Assembly: GCF_028863665.1 (NCBI RefSeq)
Contig: NZ_JARBFX010000015.1
Span: forward strand, 33,801 to 97,800
Direction: 5' to 3'
Source: Aquabacter sediminis
Lineage (GTDB): Bacteria; Pseudomonadota; Alphaproteobacteria; Rhizobiales; Xanthobacteraceae
DNA: 64,000 bases
Numbering within the stretch: position 1 is the first letter of the stretch; each line of letters begins with the position of its first letter. A program made the position numbers and the translations under genes. The notes beneath the pieces were generated by a model. It searched no databases. It saw nothing but the letters and a program-made list of their open reading frames with translations, and was not told the origin of the DNA. Positions 1 to 9,589 of this stretch are shown here, piece by piece.

Positions 1-1
1 C

Positions 2-193
2 TGGGGAAAGGGGGCCGCCGAGGCCCTCATGGCCGCGGCGCGGCAGGTGTCACCGACCGGCATCGCGCTCGACGTGAACCAGGACAATCCCCGCGCCGTC
101 GCCTTCTACCGGCGGCTCGGCTTCATCATCGCCTCGGAAGGGCGCAACCCATTGTCCGGACGTGCCATCTGGCGGATGGAATGGAAGCCCTGA
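2..193 (+). CDS. GNAT family N-acetyltransferase, C-terminal fragment
   Basis: The last 63 codons of a gene that starts before the window. The visible part reads like the second half of a GNAT fold: a glycine-rich stretch (WGKGAAEALM) that resembles the end of the acetyl-CoA binding region, then the typical LDVNQDNPRAVAFYRRLGF segment in which Asn and the Tyr-x-x-x-Gly-Phe turn are family hallmarks. The substrate cannot be told from this part. Its stop TGA is directly followed by the reverse-strand stop of the next gene, so the two genes are convergent with no spacer. Confidence 0.8.
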   Translation, partial: WGKGAAEALMAAARQVSPTGIALDVNQDNPRAVAFYRRLGFIIASEGRNPLSGRAIWRMEWKP

Positions 194-2026
194 TCAGGCC
201 GCACCATTGAACTGCAAGGCCGCCAGTCGCGCATAGAGGCCACCCTTCGCCACCAGTTCCCCATGCGTCCCCTCGTCCACGATCCGCCCTCCTTCCATCA
301 CCAGGATCCGGTCGGCGGATAGAACGGTGGCAAGGCGATGGGCGATAACAAGCGTGGTGCGCCCCGCCATGGAACGCTCCAGCGCCGTCTGCACAAGTGT
401 CTCGCTTTCCGCGTCGAGGGCCGAAGTCGCCTCGTCCAGGAGAAGGATGGGTGCCGCACGCAGCATGGCGCGGGCGATCACAATGCGCTGGCGCTGACCA
501 CCGGAAAGCATCACGCCCCGCTCGCCCACCTGCGTATCCCAGCCTTGAGGAAGGCGGACCACAAACTCATCCACCAGCGCCGCGCGGCCGGCGTCTTCCA
601 CCTCCGCATCGGTCGCCTCGGGCCGGGCGATGCGAATATTCTCGCGCACACTATCCGCGAAAATGGCGACGTCTTGCGGCACCAAAGCGAGCTGGCGACG
701 CACCGCGACGGGATCGCAGGCGGCGATGTCGATGCCGTCGAGGCGGATCTGGCCCGCCTGAGGATCATAGAAGCGCTCCAGCAACTGGAACACGGTGCTC
801 TTGCCGGCCCCTGACGGCCCGACCAGCGCCACCCGCTCGCCGGGCCGCACCGCGAAAGACACGGCATGCAGTGCCCGCCCGTCCGGACGGGTGGGATAGG
901 CGAAGGAGACTTCGTCGAATTGGATCGCGCCCGACAGTCGGGCTGGAAGCGCATGGGGCCGGGCCGGGACCTTCACCTGTGGCGTCTCGCGCAGGAGTTC
1001 GCCGATGCGCTCAGCGGCACCGGTGGCCGAAGAGACTTCGCCCCAGGTCTGGGACAATTCGCCGAGCCCGCTCGCCGCCAGCACGGCGAAAAGCACGAAC
1101 TGGCTGAGGTCGCCTGCCGTCATGGTGCCCGTCATCACCGACTGGGCCCCCGCCCACAGCACCCCGACGACACTGGCAAAGACCAGGAAGATGCCGATCC
1201 CAGTCAAAGCCGCGCGGGCCTTGGTGGCGTCCCGGGCTGCGATGAAGGCGCGCTCCACAGCCGCAGCGAACCGCGCGCGGGCCGCCCCCTCGGCGCTCGA
1301 AGCCTGGACGGCGCGCATGGCCGAAATAGCTTCCGCCGCATAGGCGGAGGCATCCGCCAGCGTGTCCTGCGCGAGGCGCGAGCGTTTGCGCACCCGCCGG
1401 CCGGAGGCCACAAGCGGCAGGACGATCAGCGGAATGGCCACCAGCACCAGCGCGGAAAGGCGCGGACTGGTGATCACCATCATCACCACCGAGCCCACGC
1501 ACAACGCGAAGTTGCGCAAAGCGATGGATGCGGAGGTGGCGACCACCACCTTGATCTGCGTGGTGTCGGCGGTCAGCCGCGAGGTCAATTCGCCCGCCCG
1601 GGCGGTGTCGTAGAAGGCCCCGTCCAGCAAGGTGAGGCGGGCAAAGACCGCGTCGCGCAGGTCCGCCACCACGCGCTCTCCCAGTGAGGTCACAAGATAG
1701 TAGCGAACGGCGGAAGCGGCGGCCAGAACGCCCACCACAACCAGCAACATCATGAAGTAGCGGTCGATAAGGCCCGCCTCGGGTGCCGTGAAGCCGTGGT
1801 CGATCATGCGTCGCACGGCAATGGGCATGGCGAGCGTCGCCATGGCCGCCACCACAAGCGCCACGAGCGCAGCGGCCACGCGGGCCCGATAGCGCAACAG
1901 GTGCGGCAGGAGCCCGAGCAGCGGCCCGAGCGAGCGCCGCCGCCCGGATGCCGTTGCGGAAGTCGCCTCGGAAGCGGGTTTGGGCGGAAGTTGCGGGCGA
2001 TCCGCTGAGGTGTCGGCTTGTGTCAA
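194..2026 (-). CDS. ABC exporter, fused permease and ATPase (MsbA-related)
   Basis: A 610-residue half-transporter that would act as a homodimer in the inner membrane and export a lipid or other hydrophobic substrate, driven by ATP. Residues about 45-330 form the six-helix membrane domain. The ATPase domain follows, with Walker A GPSGAGKST near residue 400, signature LSGGQRQR, Walker B ILLLDEATSALD and the H-loop histidine in VIAHRLATV. Length and order match the MsbA-like group common in alphaproteobacteria. The start used is a TTG with only a weak Shine-Dalgarno; no ATG lies in frame before the first membrane helix, so the true start may shift slightly. The substrate is not known. Confidence 0.88.
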   Translation of the reverse strand: MTQADTSADRPQLPPKPASEATSATASGRRRSLGPLLGLLPHLLRYRARVAAALVALVVAAMATLAMPIAVRRMIDHGFTAPEAGLIDRYFMMLLVVVGVLAAASAVRYYLVTSLGERVVADLRDAVFARLTLLDGAFYDTARAGELTSRLTADTTQIKVVVATSASIALRNFALCVGSVVMMVITSPRLSALVLVAIPLIVLPLVASGRRVRKRSRLAQDTLADASAYAAEAISAMRAVQASSAEGAARARFAAAVERAFIAARDATKARAALTGIGIFLVFASVVGVLWAGAQSVMTGTMTAGDLSQFVLFAVLAASGLGELSQTWGEVSSATGAAERIGELLRETPQVKVPARPHALPARLSGAIQFDEVSFAYPTRPDGRALHAVSFAVRPGERVALVGPSGAGKSTVFQLLERFYDPQAGQIRLDGIDIAACDPVAVRRQLALVPQDVAIFADSVRENIRIARPEATDAEVEDAGRAALVDEFVVRLPQGWDTQVGERGVMLSGGQRQRIVIARAMLRAAPILLLDEATSALDAESETLVQTALERSMAGRTTLVIAHRLATVLSADRILVMEGGRIVDEGTHGELVAKGGLYARLAALQFNGAA

Positions 2027-2124
2027 CGCATGCTCTCGTTTATAGACCCGCCACTTCCGTCAGGAAACGAATTCATACCGTCGCCGTTCGGCTGGTCTCT
2101 GGCGCGGCGAGAAGGACGTGACCC

Positions 2125-2349
2125 ATGAAGAGCGAGATTCACCCCGACTACCACTTCATCAAGGTGGTTATGACGGACGGCACCGAGTACACGACGCGGT
2201 CGACCTACGGCAAGGAGGGCGACACCCTTCAGCTCGACATCGACCCCCGCACCCACCCCGCGTGGACCGGCGGCACCCAGCAGCTGATGGATCGCGGCGG
2301 CCGCGTGTCCCGCTTCAAGAACAAGTTCGGCGGCCTGCTCAAGGGCTGA
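2125..2349 (+). CDS. rpmE: 50S ribosomal protein L31
   Basis: A 74-residue L31 of the large ribosomal subunit. It keeps the family frame (KSEIHPDYH at the start, [10 protein letters not shown] in the middle, [12 protein letters not shown] near the end). It has none of the four cysteines of the zinc-binding form, so it is the cysteine-free type usual in alphaproteobacteria and needs no zinc. An AAGGA-like ribosome site lies just upstream of the ATG. It stands alone, converging on rcdA. Confidence 0.95.
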   Translation: MKSEIHPDYHFIKVVMTDGTEYTTRSTYGKEGDTLQLDIDPRTHPAWTGGTQQLMDRGGRVSRFKNKFGGLLKG

Positions 2350-2445
2350 TCGAGCGCGACCTTCCGGCCGCGCCCGGCCTTTTGCCTGCGCGCCAAGGTC
2401 GCACCCTCGTTCGTCTTCAGGACAGAACCCATGCCGGGGCTGGAC

Positions 2446-2491
2446 GGGCCGGATCCGAGAAGGATCGGCCCCTTCCGGCCCTGGTGTTTTT
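2446..2491 (+). terminator. Hairpin with T run downstream of rpmE
   Basis: GGGCCGGATCC (2446-2456) pairs with GGATCGGCCC (2462-2471) around a GAGAA loop, with one bulged G. A run of five T lies at 2487-2491, further from the stem than in a textbook terminator. It is the only strong structure in the 265-base gap between rpmE and rcdA and probably ends the rpmE transcript. Confidence 0.4.
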
Positions 2492-2614
2492 GTGCGTGCC
2501 GGATTCCGGGGGCTGCGGGGGCACGGCGCCAAGCCGCGCGCCCTTGAAGCGCGCCGCGCGGCCCACCCGCACGGAGATGGGCCGCAACGCCGCATGGCTC
2601 GGCCCGATGAGGGC

Positions 2615-3094
2615 TCACTCGGGTGTCTGATGGACCAGCCGAAGATGCGGCCGGCCCGTGGGCGCGGGCCGCTCGCCATTGGCATTGGCCGCCGCAAGCA
2701 GGTACTCGGCCCGGGCGCAGACCGCATCCCGCAAAGCCTCAGCCTCCGCACGCAATGCCTTCAGTCCGTCCGGATGGTCGGCTGAGGGCACGGCCGCTGG
2801 TGCCTTGAGGTCGGTGCGGCTCGCCTGCAGGCGCACCACATCCATGGAAATCTCGCCTTCCGCCACCGCCCGCTCCATGAGCAGCCAGGCGGCGATCTGC
2901 AGCAGCAAGGTGGTGAGCGCGCGCGATTCTGCGTGATAGGCGGTGTTGGCGTCTTCGGAGAGCAGCGTGGCCTCCAGCCGCCCGGGGCCGCCGAGATAGG
3001 CACTCACACGCTCCAGGAGATCCATCCCATCCCGGTACATCTGGGAGAAGGGACCGTTGCCCGGCACGCCGAGGGTCGCAATGCTCCGGTCCAT
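2615..3094 (-). CDS. rcdA: RcdA / DUF1465 family protein
   Basis: A 159-residue helical protein of the DUF1465 family, whose characterised member is Caulobacter RcdA, an adaptor for ClpXP that promotes proteolysis of the cell-cycle regulator CtrA. Recognisable family blocks are the SQMYRDGMDLLERVSAYL helix and TAYHAESRALTTLLLQIAAW, followed by ERAVAEGEIS. The frame is open 41 codons further upstream, but the ATG at 3094 has an AGGAGG site and fits the family length, so it is preferred. Target proteins here cannot be inferred from sequence. Confidence 0.8.
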   Translation of the reverse strand: MDRSIATLGVPGNGPFSQMYRDGMDLLERVSAYLGGPGRLEATLLSEDANTAYHAESRALTTLLLQIAAWLLMERAVAEGEISMDVVRLQASRTDLKAPAAVPSADHPDGLKALRAEAEALRDAVCARAEYLLAAANANGERPAPTGRPHLRLVHQTPE

Positions 3095-3250
3095 CTCCGC
3101 CTCCTGCGGCCCTAGGCGCGCGTTTTCGGCCGCGCGCCCGAGGCGGCGCGACCTTGCGCGGGGAGACCAGAGTGCACCCGTGTTGCGGCGGAATCCAGGC
3201 CGCCGGCTATACCGCATAGAGAATTGCGGGGATGACAGGCGCTCACAGAA

Positions 3251-3270
3251 GAGCCGCCTTGCGGCGGCTC
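3251..3270 (-). terminator. Perfect 8-bp stem-loop downstream of the DUF1192 gene
   Basis: GAGCCGCC and GGCGGCTC pair perfectly around a 4-base loop. Read on the minus strand the stem is followed by TTCTGT, so it may end the DUF1192 transcript. The T tract is short. Confidence 0.3.
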
Positions 3271-3366
3271 AGGTCGACGGGAGGACGCCAGATATCCGAG
3301 AAGGCCACAAGCCTTCGATCAGGACATTCCTCTTTTACCACCCGGCGCTTAACAAAAGCTGAACGC

Positions 3367-3552
3367 TCAACGCTTGAAGAAGGCATCGGCCGCGGTGCGC
3401 GAGGCCTTCTTGGACGCCAGCGCGCCTTCCAGGCGGACGATCTCAGCCTTCAGAAGCGCGATGCGCTCCAGAAGTTCGTCCTCGGAGAGCCGCGACACGT
3501 CCGCTCCGGGCTGGATGGGCGAGGGCGGGGGCGGGGGGCGATCATCATCCAT
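3367..3552 (-). CDS. DUF1192 family small protein
   Basis: A 61-residue protein with a proline-rich start (DRPPPPPSP) and a short helix LSEDELLERIALLKAEIVRLE, typical of the alphaproteobacterial DUF1192 family. The helix has heptad-like leucines and may dimerise. It is divergent from the quinone oxidoreductase gene, a pairing that recurs in related genomes. Its function is unknown. Confidence 0.72.
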   Translation of the reverse strand: MDDDRPPPPPSPIQPGADVSRLSEDELLERIALLKAEIVRLEGALASKKASRTAADAFFKR

Positions 3553-3748
3553 GGGTCAAGCTCCGATCCAGAACCGCCTGCGGCCCCGCCTTTTTCCCAG
3601 CGGGGCGACGCATGGGGCCGGACGCCATTTTCGCGCCGCGCCGCATGGGTTACTAGAGGGGCCGCCGATTGCGGCACATGCCGCCCACCCCGCACCGTCA
3701 CGGACGGGGGATGTCCCTCCCCTCCACCGATCCAACGGGAACCGTGCC

Positions 3749-4750
3749 ATGACCGATCTGCCCGCCTCCATGTCTGCCATCTGCATCTCCGCCCCGGGCG
3801 GCCCCGAGGTGCTCGTGCCGTGCGAGCGGCCCATGCCGGTGCCCGCCGCCAGCGAAGTGCTGATCAAGGTGGCAGCCGCTGGGGTCAATCGGCCAGACGT
3901 GGTGCAGCGGCGCGGCCTCTATCCCGCCCCTCCCGGCGCTTCCGACCTGCCGGGGCTTGAGATTTCCGGCACTGTGGTGGCGCTCGGGGCGGGCGTGACG
4001 CGGCACAAGCTGGGCGACGTGGTGTGCGCACTGGCGGCGGGAGGCGGATATGCCGCCTATTGCACGGCGCCCGAGGCCACCACCTTGCCGGTGCCCGAGG
4101 GCTTCACCCTGGTGGAAGCCGCCGCCCTGCCGGAAACCTTCTTCACCGTGTGGAGCAATGTCTTCGACCGCGCGCGCCTGGAAGCGGGGGAGACCCTGCT
4201 CGTCCATGGCGGCACCTCCGGCATCGGCACCACGGCCATCCAACTGGGCAAGGCGTTCGGCGCGCGCGTGATCGTCACGGCCGGATCGCCGGAAAAGTGC
4301 GAGGCCTGCCGGAGCCTCGGCGCGGACGTGGCCATCAACTATAAGAGCGAGGACTTCGTCGCGGTGGTGAAAAGCGCCACCGGCGGAAAGGGTGCCAACG
4401 TGATCCTGGACATGGTGGGCGGCGCCTACATCCAGCGCAATTACGAGGCCGCCGCCGTGGAAGGGCGCATCGTGCAGATCGCCTTCCAGGAGGGGTCCAA
4501 GGTGCAGATCGACTTCATGCGCCTGATGCTGAAGCGCCTCACCCACACCGGCTCGACGCTGCGCGCACGCCCGGTCTCCGACAAGGCAGCCATCGCCGAT
4601 GCGCTCCTGGCCAAGGTCTGGCCGCTGCTGGCGCAGGGCGCCATTCGCCCGCTCATCGACCGCACGTTCCCCCTCGCGGAAGCCGCGGCCGCTCACGCCC
4701 GGATGGAATCGAGCGCCCATATGGGCAAGATCGTGCTCGAGGTGGCCTGA
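3749..4750 (+). CDS. NAD(P)H-quinone oxidoreductase, zinc-free MDR family (PIG3-like)
   Basis: A 333-residue medium-chain reductase that would use NADPH to reduce quinones or similar carbonyls in the cytoplasm. It has the GroES-like half with AGVNRPDVVQRRG, then LPETFFTVW, and a Rossmann fold with HGGTSGIGTTAIQLGK near residue 153. The zinc ligands of alcohol dehydrogenases are absent. The frame stays open far upstream, but the ATG at 3749 begins where the family begins; the ATG seven codons later is an alternative. Its stop overlaps the longest possible reading frame of the next gene. Confidence 0.85.
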   Translation: MTDLPASMSAICISAPGGPEVLVPCERPMPVPAASEVLIKVAAAGVNRPDVVQRRGLYPAPPGASDLPGLEISGTVVALGAGVTRHKLGDVVCALAAGGGYAAYCTAPEATTLPVPEGFTLVEAAALPETFFTVWSNVFDRARLEAGETLLVHGGTSGIGTTAIQLGKAFGARVIVTAGSPEKCEACRSLGADVAINYKSEDFVAVVKSATGGKGANVILDMVGGAYIQRNYEAAAVEGRIVQIAFQEGSKVQIDFMRLMLKRLTHTGSTLRARPVSDKAAIADALLAKVWPLLAQGAIRPLIDRTFPLAEAAAAHARMESSAHMGKIVLEVA

Positions 4751-4890
4751 TGCGCCCCTGCGGAAGCCGCCGCTGGACGGCTGTTTCCGCTCCCTCCTGC
4801 TGCGTCAGCCGGGCCTTCGCCTTGCTCCGGCCCCAGGTGGGCGCTAGTGATGGCCCCTTCCCCCGGTTCACCGGGTGCGGAGGCTTGCCG

Positions 4891-7794
4891 TTGCGTTCTG
4901 TCCTGGTTCTGTGTGTCCTTCTCCTCGCCGCCCTGCTTCCTATGCGCCCCGCTGGCGCTGTCGAGGCCGTTGCCGTTCGTCTTGACGCCAAGGTCACGGA
5001 CCTGCTGCCCGCCGTCGAGCACTACAACACGGACACCGATCGGCTTCAGATTTCCACCGTTCCCGGCACGGATGGCATCGTCCGCCGCATCGAGGTGCGC
5101 GCCTCAGACGGCGAGACCAAGGCCCATTGGGTGGTCTTCGCCCTCTCCAATAACACCGACGAGCAGATGGACCGGCTGATCGTCGCGCCTTTCTACCGCA
5201 TGGTGGGGTCGGGCCTGTTCTGGCCGGACCTGGGCAACCGGCGCATCCTGAACCTCACCCCCAGCCAGGGCTTCAAGCCGGAGCGGCAGAGCGCGCCAGA
5301 CGCGGACGTCTTCCTGGTGACGCTCGACCCCGGAAGCACCGTCACCTTCGTCGCCGAGCTGACGGGCGAGAAGCTGCCCCAGCTTTATCTATGGGAGCCG
5401 GACGCCTTCAAGGACAAGGTGAACAGCTTCACCCTCTACCATGGCATCGTCATCGGCATTGCCGGGCTGCTCGCTTTGTTCCTGACCATCCTGTTCGTGG
5501 TGAAGGGCTCGGTGATGTTCCCCGCCGCCGCCGCGCTCGCCTGGGCGGTGCTGGGCTATATCGGGCTCGACTTCTCCTTCTGGTCGAAGGTGTTCGGCCT
5601 ATCGCCCATCGCGGAGCAATTCTGGCGGGCCGCGGGCGAGGCGATCCTGACCGCTACCCTCCTTGTCTTTCTCTTCGCCTATCTCAACCTCAACCGATGG
5701 CATGTACGCTATGTGCACGTGGCCGCCGGCTGGCTGGTTTTCCTCGCCGCCCTCGTGGTGGTGGCCCTTCTGGACGCGCCCGTTGCGGCCGGTATCGCCC
5801 GCCTCTCGCTCTTCGCGGTGGCGGTGGCGGGGCTTGCCGTGGTGATCTGGCTATCCCAGCACGGCTATGACCGGGCGGTGCTGATCATTCCCACCTGGCT
5901 GCTGCTGCTGGCCTGGGTGGTGATGGCCGGCCTCACGGTGGAAGCGGTGGTCACCAACGACCTGGTGGCGCCGGCCCTCTCCGGCGGCCTGGTGCTCATC
6001 GTCATGCTGATCGGCTTCACGGTGATGCAGCACGCCTTTGCCGGCCTTGGCGCGGTGCAAGGCTCCACCTCGGACCTGGAGCGGCGCGCTTTGGCGCTGG
6101 CCGGCTCCGGGCATCTGGTGTGGGACTGGGACGTGGACAGCGACCGCATCTACACCTCACCCGAGGTGGAAGATGCCCTCGGCCTCAAGCGCCGGTCTCT
6201 GGAGACCGAGGCTGCCGGCTGGCTGGAAGTGCTGCACCCCGCGGACCGCGACCGCTTCCGCGCGACCCTCGACGGCATCATCGACCAGCGGCGCGGGCGC
6301 ATCGACCAGGATTTCCGCCTGCGCGCCATTGACGGCCATTACCTGACCTACAATTTGCGGGCCCGCCCGGTGGTGGGCGCCGATGGAGAGGTGGTGCGCT
6401 GCATCGGCACACTTGTAGACGTGACCGGCGAGCGCATCGCCGCCGAGCGCCTGCTGCACGATGCCGTCCGCGACAATCTCACGGGCCTGCCCAATCGCGA
6501 GCTTTTCCTGGACCGCCTGGACCAGGCGCTCACCTTCACGCGCATCGACGACACGCTGAAGCCCACCGTCATGGTCATCGACTTGGATCGCTTCAAGCAG
6601 GTGAACGTCTCGGTGGGCATGGCCATGGCCGATTCCATCCTGCTCACCGTCGCACGTCGCATGATGCGGCTGCTGAAGCCGCAGGACACGCTGGCGCGCA
6701 TCTCGGGCGACCAGTTCGGGCTCATCCTCATGTCCGAGCGCGACCCCGAGCGCATCACCACCTTCGCCGACACGCTGCGCCGCTCGCTCCGCGCGCCCAT
6801 CACCTTCGCCGACCGTGAAGTCTTCATCACCGCCTCCATCGGCCTCGTTTTGTCCGGCAGCGACCAGGGCAAGCGGGCGGACGTGCTGAAGGATGCGGAA
6901 CTGGCCATGTATTTCGCCAAGCGCATCGGCGGCGACCGCATTGAGGTGTTCCGTCCGGCCATGCGCCAGCAGAAGACCGATCGGGTGGCCCTGGAGGACG
7001 ATCTGCGCCACGCCTTGGAGCGCGACGAAATCCTGGTGCGCTACCAACCCATCGTGCGCCTGGACGACCGGGCCATTGGCGGTTTCGAGGCCTTCCTGCG
7101 TTGGCGGCATCCGACCCTTGGCGAATTGCCCGCCGCCGAGTTCCTGCCGCTCGCGGAGGAAACCGGCCTCATCCTCGACCTCGGCCTCTTCGCCCTCGAG
7201 CGGGCGGCCCGCCAGCTTGGCCAGTGGCAGCGGCTGGTCCGGGTGGATCCGCCGCTCTTCATGCATGTGAACGTCTCGTCGCGCCAATTGCTGCGGCACG
7301 ATTTGATCCAGGACCTGAAAGCGGTGCTCGCCCGCAACGTGGTGGCGGCCGGCTCCCTCAAGCTGGAAATCACCGAGGCTCTGGTGATGGAAAATCCCGA
7401 ATATGCGGCCGTCATGCTGGCGCGCATGCGGGAACTGGGCGCGGGCCTGTGCCTCGATGATTTCGGCACCGGCCAGTCGGCGCTCGCCTATCTCCAGCGC
7501 TTCCCGTTCGACAGCATCAAGATCGACCAGCGCTTTGTGCGCGACAGCGCCAAGGGACCGGCCCGGGCGGCGCGGCCCATCATTGTCGGCTCCATCATCG
7601 ATCTAGCCCATCACCTGGGCATGGACGTGGTTGCCGAGGGGCTGGAGCGCGAGGAAGAGGCGGGCGAAATGTCCCATTTCGGCGCCGAATATGCCCAGGG
7701 CATCCTGTTCGGAGAGCCGCTGACGGCGGAAGAGTGCCGCGCCTTGTTCGAGCCGGTTCGCAGCGAGCCTCGCCGCCGCCGCAGCGCCGGCTGA
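4891..7794 (+). CDS. Membrane 7TM-PAS-GGDEF-EAL signalling protein
   Basis: A sensor for cyclic-di-GMP signalling. From the start used here: signal peptide (1-26), periplasmic domain (about 27-180), seven membrane helices (about 181-395, resembling 7TMR-DISM proteins), PAS (395-520), GGDEF (528-683) and EAL (695-946). The cyclase signature reads SGDQF near residue 605 instead of GGDEF, so cyclase activity is probably lost. The phosphodiesterase motif is EAF rather than EAL (near 732), but LEITE, DDFGTG, K-x-D and the AEG-L-E motif are intact, so hydrolysis is possible. The frame is open back to 4750, but TTG 4891 has GGAGG seven bases upstream and places the signal peptide at the N-terminus. 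Confidence 0.85.
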   Translation: MRSVLVLCVLLLAALLPMRPAGAVEAVAVRLDAKVTDLLPAVEHYNTDTDRLQISTVPGTDGIVRRIEVRASDGETKAHWVVFALSNNTDEQMDRLIVAPFYRMVGSGLFWPDLGNRRILNLTPSQGFKPERQSAPDADVFLVTLDPGSTVTFVAELTGEKLPQLYLWEPDAFKDKVNSFTLYHGIVIGIAGLLALFLTILFVVKGSVMFPAAAALAWAVLGYIGLDFSFWSKVFGLSPIAEQFWRAAGEAILTATLLVFLFAYLNLNRWHVRYVHVAAGWLVFLAALVVVALLDAPVAAGIARLSLFAVAVAGLAVVIWLSQHGYDRAVLIIPTWLLLLAWVVMAGLTVEAVVTNDLVAPALSGGLVLIVMLIGFTVMQHAFAGLGAVQGSTSDLERRALALAGSGHLVWDWDVDSDRIYTSPEVEDALGLKRRSLETEAAGWLEVLHPADRDRFRATLDGIIDQRRGRIDQDFRLRAIDGHYLTYNLRARPVVGADGEVVRCIGTLVDVTGERIAAERLLHDAVRDNLTGLPNRELFLDRLDQALTFTRIDDTLKPTVMVIDLDRFKQVNVSVGMAMADSILLTVARRMMRLLKPQDTLARISGDQFGLILMSERDPERITTFADTLRRSLRAPITFADREVFITASIGLVLSGSDQGKRADVLKDAELAMYFAKRIGGDRIEVFRPAMRQQKTDRVALEDDLRHALERDEILVRYQPIVRLDDRAIGGFEAFLRWRHPTLGELPAAEFLPLAEETGLILDLGLFALERAARQLGQWQRLVRVDPPLFMHVNVSSRQLLRHDLIQDLKAVLARNVVAAGSLKLEITEALVMENPEYAAVMLARMRELGAGLCLDDFGTGQSALAYLQRFPFDSIKIDQRFVRDSAKGPARAARPIIVGSIIDLAHHLGMDVVAEGLEREEEAGEMSHFGAEYAQGILFGEPLTAEECRALFEPVRSEPRRRRSAG

Positions 7795-7823
7795 AGCCCG
7801 CAAGAGACGTCGCAGGCGCACCT

Positions 7824-8441
7824 TCAGGCGTGCCCGGCCTCCGAGGAGAGCATGGCCAGGTCGATGCCGAGCTTGCGCAGCGCCAGGTCATACTTGGCCT
7901 CGATGCTGGCGCCGAAGACCAGATCTGGGTCCGCCGGGCAGTGCAGCCAGCCATTGGCCTGGATTTCGTTTTCCAGCTGCCCGGGTGCCCATCCCGCATA
8001 GCCGAGTGCCAGCACGGCATTGGACGGCCCACGCCCGCCGGCAATGGCTTTCAGGATGTCCAGAGTCGCTGTCAGGCAGATGCCGCCATCGATGGGCAGC
8101 GTGGAATTCTCGATGAAGAAATCGGAGCTGTGGAGCACGAAGCCCCGCCCGGTCTCCACCGGCCCGCCACGCAGCACCCGCACATCTCCCACCGCCTTGG
8201 GCAGGAGAATGCGATCGGCCGCCGGCACCACGTCGAGCTGCACCAGAAGATCGCGGAAATCGATATTGGGGGCGGGCTGGTTCACAACGATCCCCATGGC
8301 CCCCTCTTCGGAATGGGCGCACAGATAGATCAGGGTACGGGAAAAGCGCTCATCCTCCATGGAGGGCATGGCGATCAGCATCTTCCCGTCGAGATAGTCC
8401 CGCGGGTGGTCGGGCGAGAGCATCTTCAAATCGTCCGTCAT
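7824..8441 (-). CDS. YqgE/AlgH family protein
   Basis: A 205-residue protein of the YqgE/AlgH (DUF179) family. Family blocks seen are [47 protein letters not shown] and [13 protein letters not shown]. The biochemical role is not established. The ATG at 8441 is chosen because the family begins close to it; the 27 codons before it show no conservation. Confidence 0.88.
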   Translation of the reverse strand: MTDDLKMLSPDHPRDYLDGKMLIAMPSMEDERFSRTLIYLCAHSEEGAMGIVVNQPAPNIDFRDLLVQLDVVPAADRILLPKAVGDVRVLRGGPVETGRGFVLHSSDFFIENSTLPIDGGICLTATLDILKAIAGGRGPSNAVLALGYAGWAPGQLENEIQANGWLHCPADPDLVFGASIEAKYDLALRKLGIDLAMLSSEAGHA

Positions 8442-8586
8442 GGAGGAAAGCCTAGCGCGGAGGGGCTCGTTTGCAAACGCCGAACCGGCGGTCCGCGATC
8501 CCGCCATGCTGTTTCGCCGCACCCGTCACGGGAAAGTGCACGCCCGCCCTTTGCATGGGCGCCGCTGCCGCGTTAGGGGCTTGTGC

Positions 8587-9426
8587 ATGACCCCCATCGC
8601 CTCCCTTGCCGCCCGTTTCGGGATCGGCGTCGCCACATCCCTGGTCCTGAACGTTCCGGCCGCCCAGGCCGTCGAAACTCCGTTCGCACGCACCCAGGGC
8701 GCAGAGGTGCGCCTCCTGGCGGGCACGGTGAAGGACGGAGCGCTGGAAGCCGGAATCGAGATCCGCCTTGCCCCCGGCTGGAAGACCTATTGGCGCTATC
8801 CCGGCGACAGCGGCATCCCCCCAAGGTTTGACTGGTCGAACTCCCGCAATGTGGCCGGCGCCACCGTCGCCTTCCCAGCCCCTCGGCGCTTCTCGGACGG
8901 CGGCGGCGGCTCCTCTATCGGCTATAAGGGTTCGGTGACCTTGCCCGTCCGGGTGATGCTGGCGGACCCCGCCAAGCCCACTCGCATCGATCTTTCGCTT
9001 GATTTCGCGGTCTGCGATGCCTTGTGCGTGCCAGCCCATGTGCAGGTGTCCCTGGACGTGCCGGCCGGCGGCGACGACGAACCGTCCCTGAAGGCCGCAA
9101 CCGCGGCGCTCCCGGTGAAGACGCCGCTTGGCGCTCCGGGTCCATTCGGCATTGATGGGGTGTCGGTGGATACCAGCCAGACGCCGCCGGTGGTGGTGGT
9201 GAAGGCCCGCGGGGGTCCCAAGGCGGACCTGTTCGCGGAAGGCCCAAGCGAAGCCTGGGCCCTGCCCCTGCCGACCCGCGAGGAGACGGGCGACGGCGCC
9301 CTGACCTTCCGATTCGCGCTCGACGGCCTGCCCAAAGATGCGGCTTGGCCGAATGCGCTCCTGCGCCTGACCTTGTCCGAGCCGGGCAAGGCCATCGAGA
9401 CCGAGGCCCCGCTCAAGACGCCGTGA
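8587..9426 (+). CDS. Periplasmic DsbD N-terminal-domain-like protein
   Basis: A 279-residue exported protein with a signal peptide ending near VPAAQAVE. The body matches the periplasmic N-terminal domain seen in DsbD and ScsB: LAPGWKTYWRYPGDSGIPP, then IGYKGSVTLPV and the cysteine pair CDALCVP. In DsbD this domain passes electrons from the membrane core to periplasmic thiol proteins. Here it stands alone, without the transmembrane or thioredoxin domains, so its electron donor must be encoded elsewhere. The ATG at 8587 is chosen because the signal peptide starts there. It is divergent from yqgE. Confidence 0.72.
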   Translation: MTPIASLAARFGIGVATSLVLNVPAAQAVETPFARTQGAEVRLLAGTVKDGALEAGIEIRLAPGWKTYWRYPGDSGIPPRFDWSNSRNVAGATVAFPAPRRFSDGGGGSSIGYKGSVTLPVRVMLADPAKPTRIDLSLDFAVCDALCVPAHVQVSLDVPAGGDDEPSLKAATAALPVKTPLGAPGPFGIDGVSVDTSQTPPVVVVKARGGPKADLFAEGPSEAWALPLPTREETGDGALTFRFALDGLPKDAAWPNALLRLTLSEPGKAIETEAPLKTP

Positions 9427-9589
9427 GCGAAGGGGCCTCCCACGGCGGCGTTTGGAGCACTGTCGGGAACACGGAATGGCGCGCGGTCCAGGAGCTGGAG
9501 CGTGTCCGTGTGGCGATGAAGCGCAAGGCGGCGCATGGGCGCGATCTGCGCTTTCCTCCTCCGTAAATGTCCCTATCCTGCGCGCGGCT

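Noticed and set aside
4750..4890. 47-codon N-terminal extension of the 7TM-GGDEF-EAL protein
   Set aside because: The TGATG overlap with the upstream gene is tempting, but the text is Arg/Pro-rich and would precede a clear signal peptide; TTG 4891 has GGAGG at ideal spacing.
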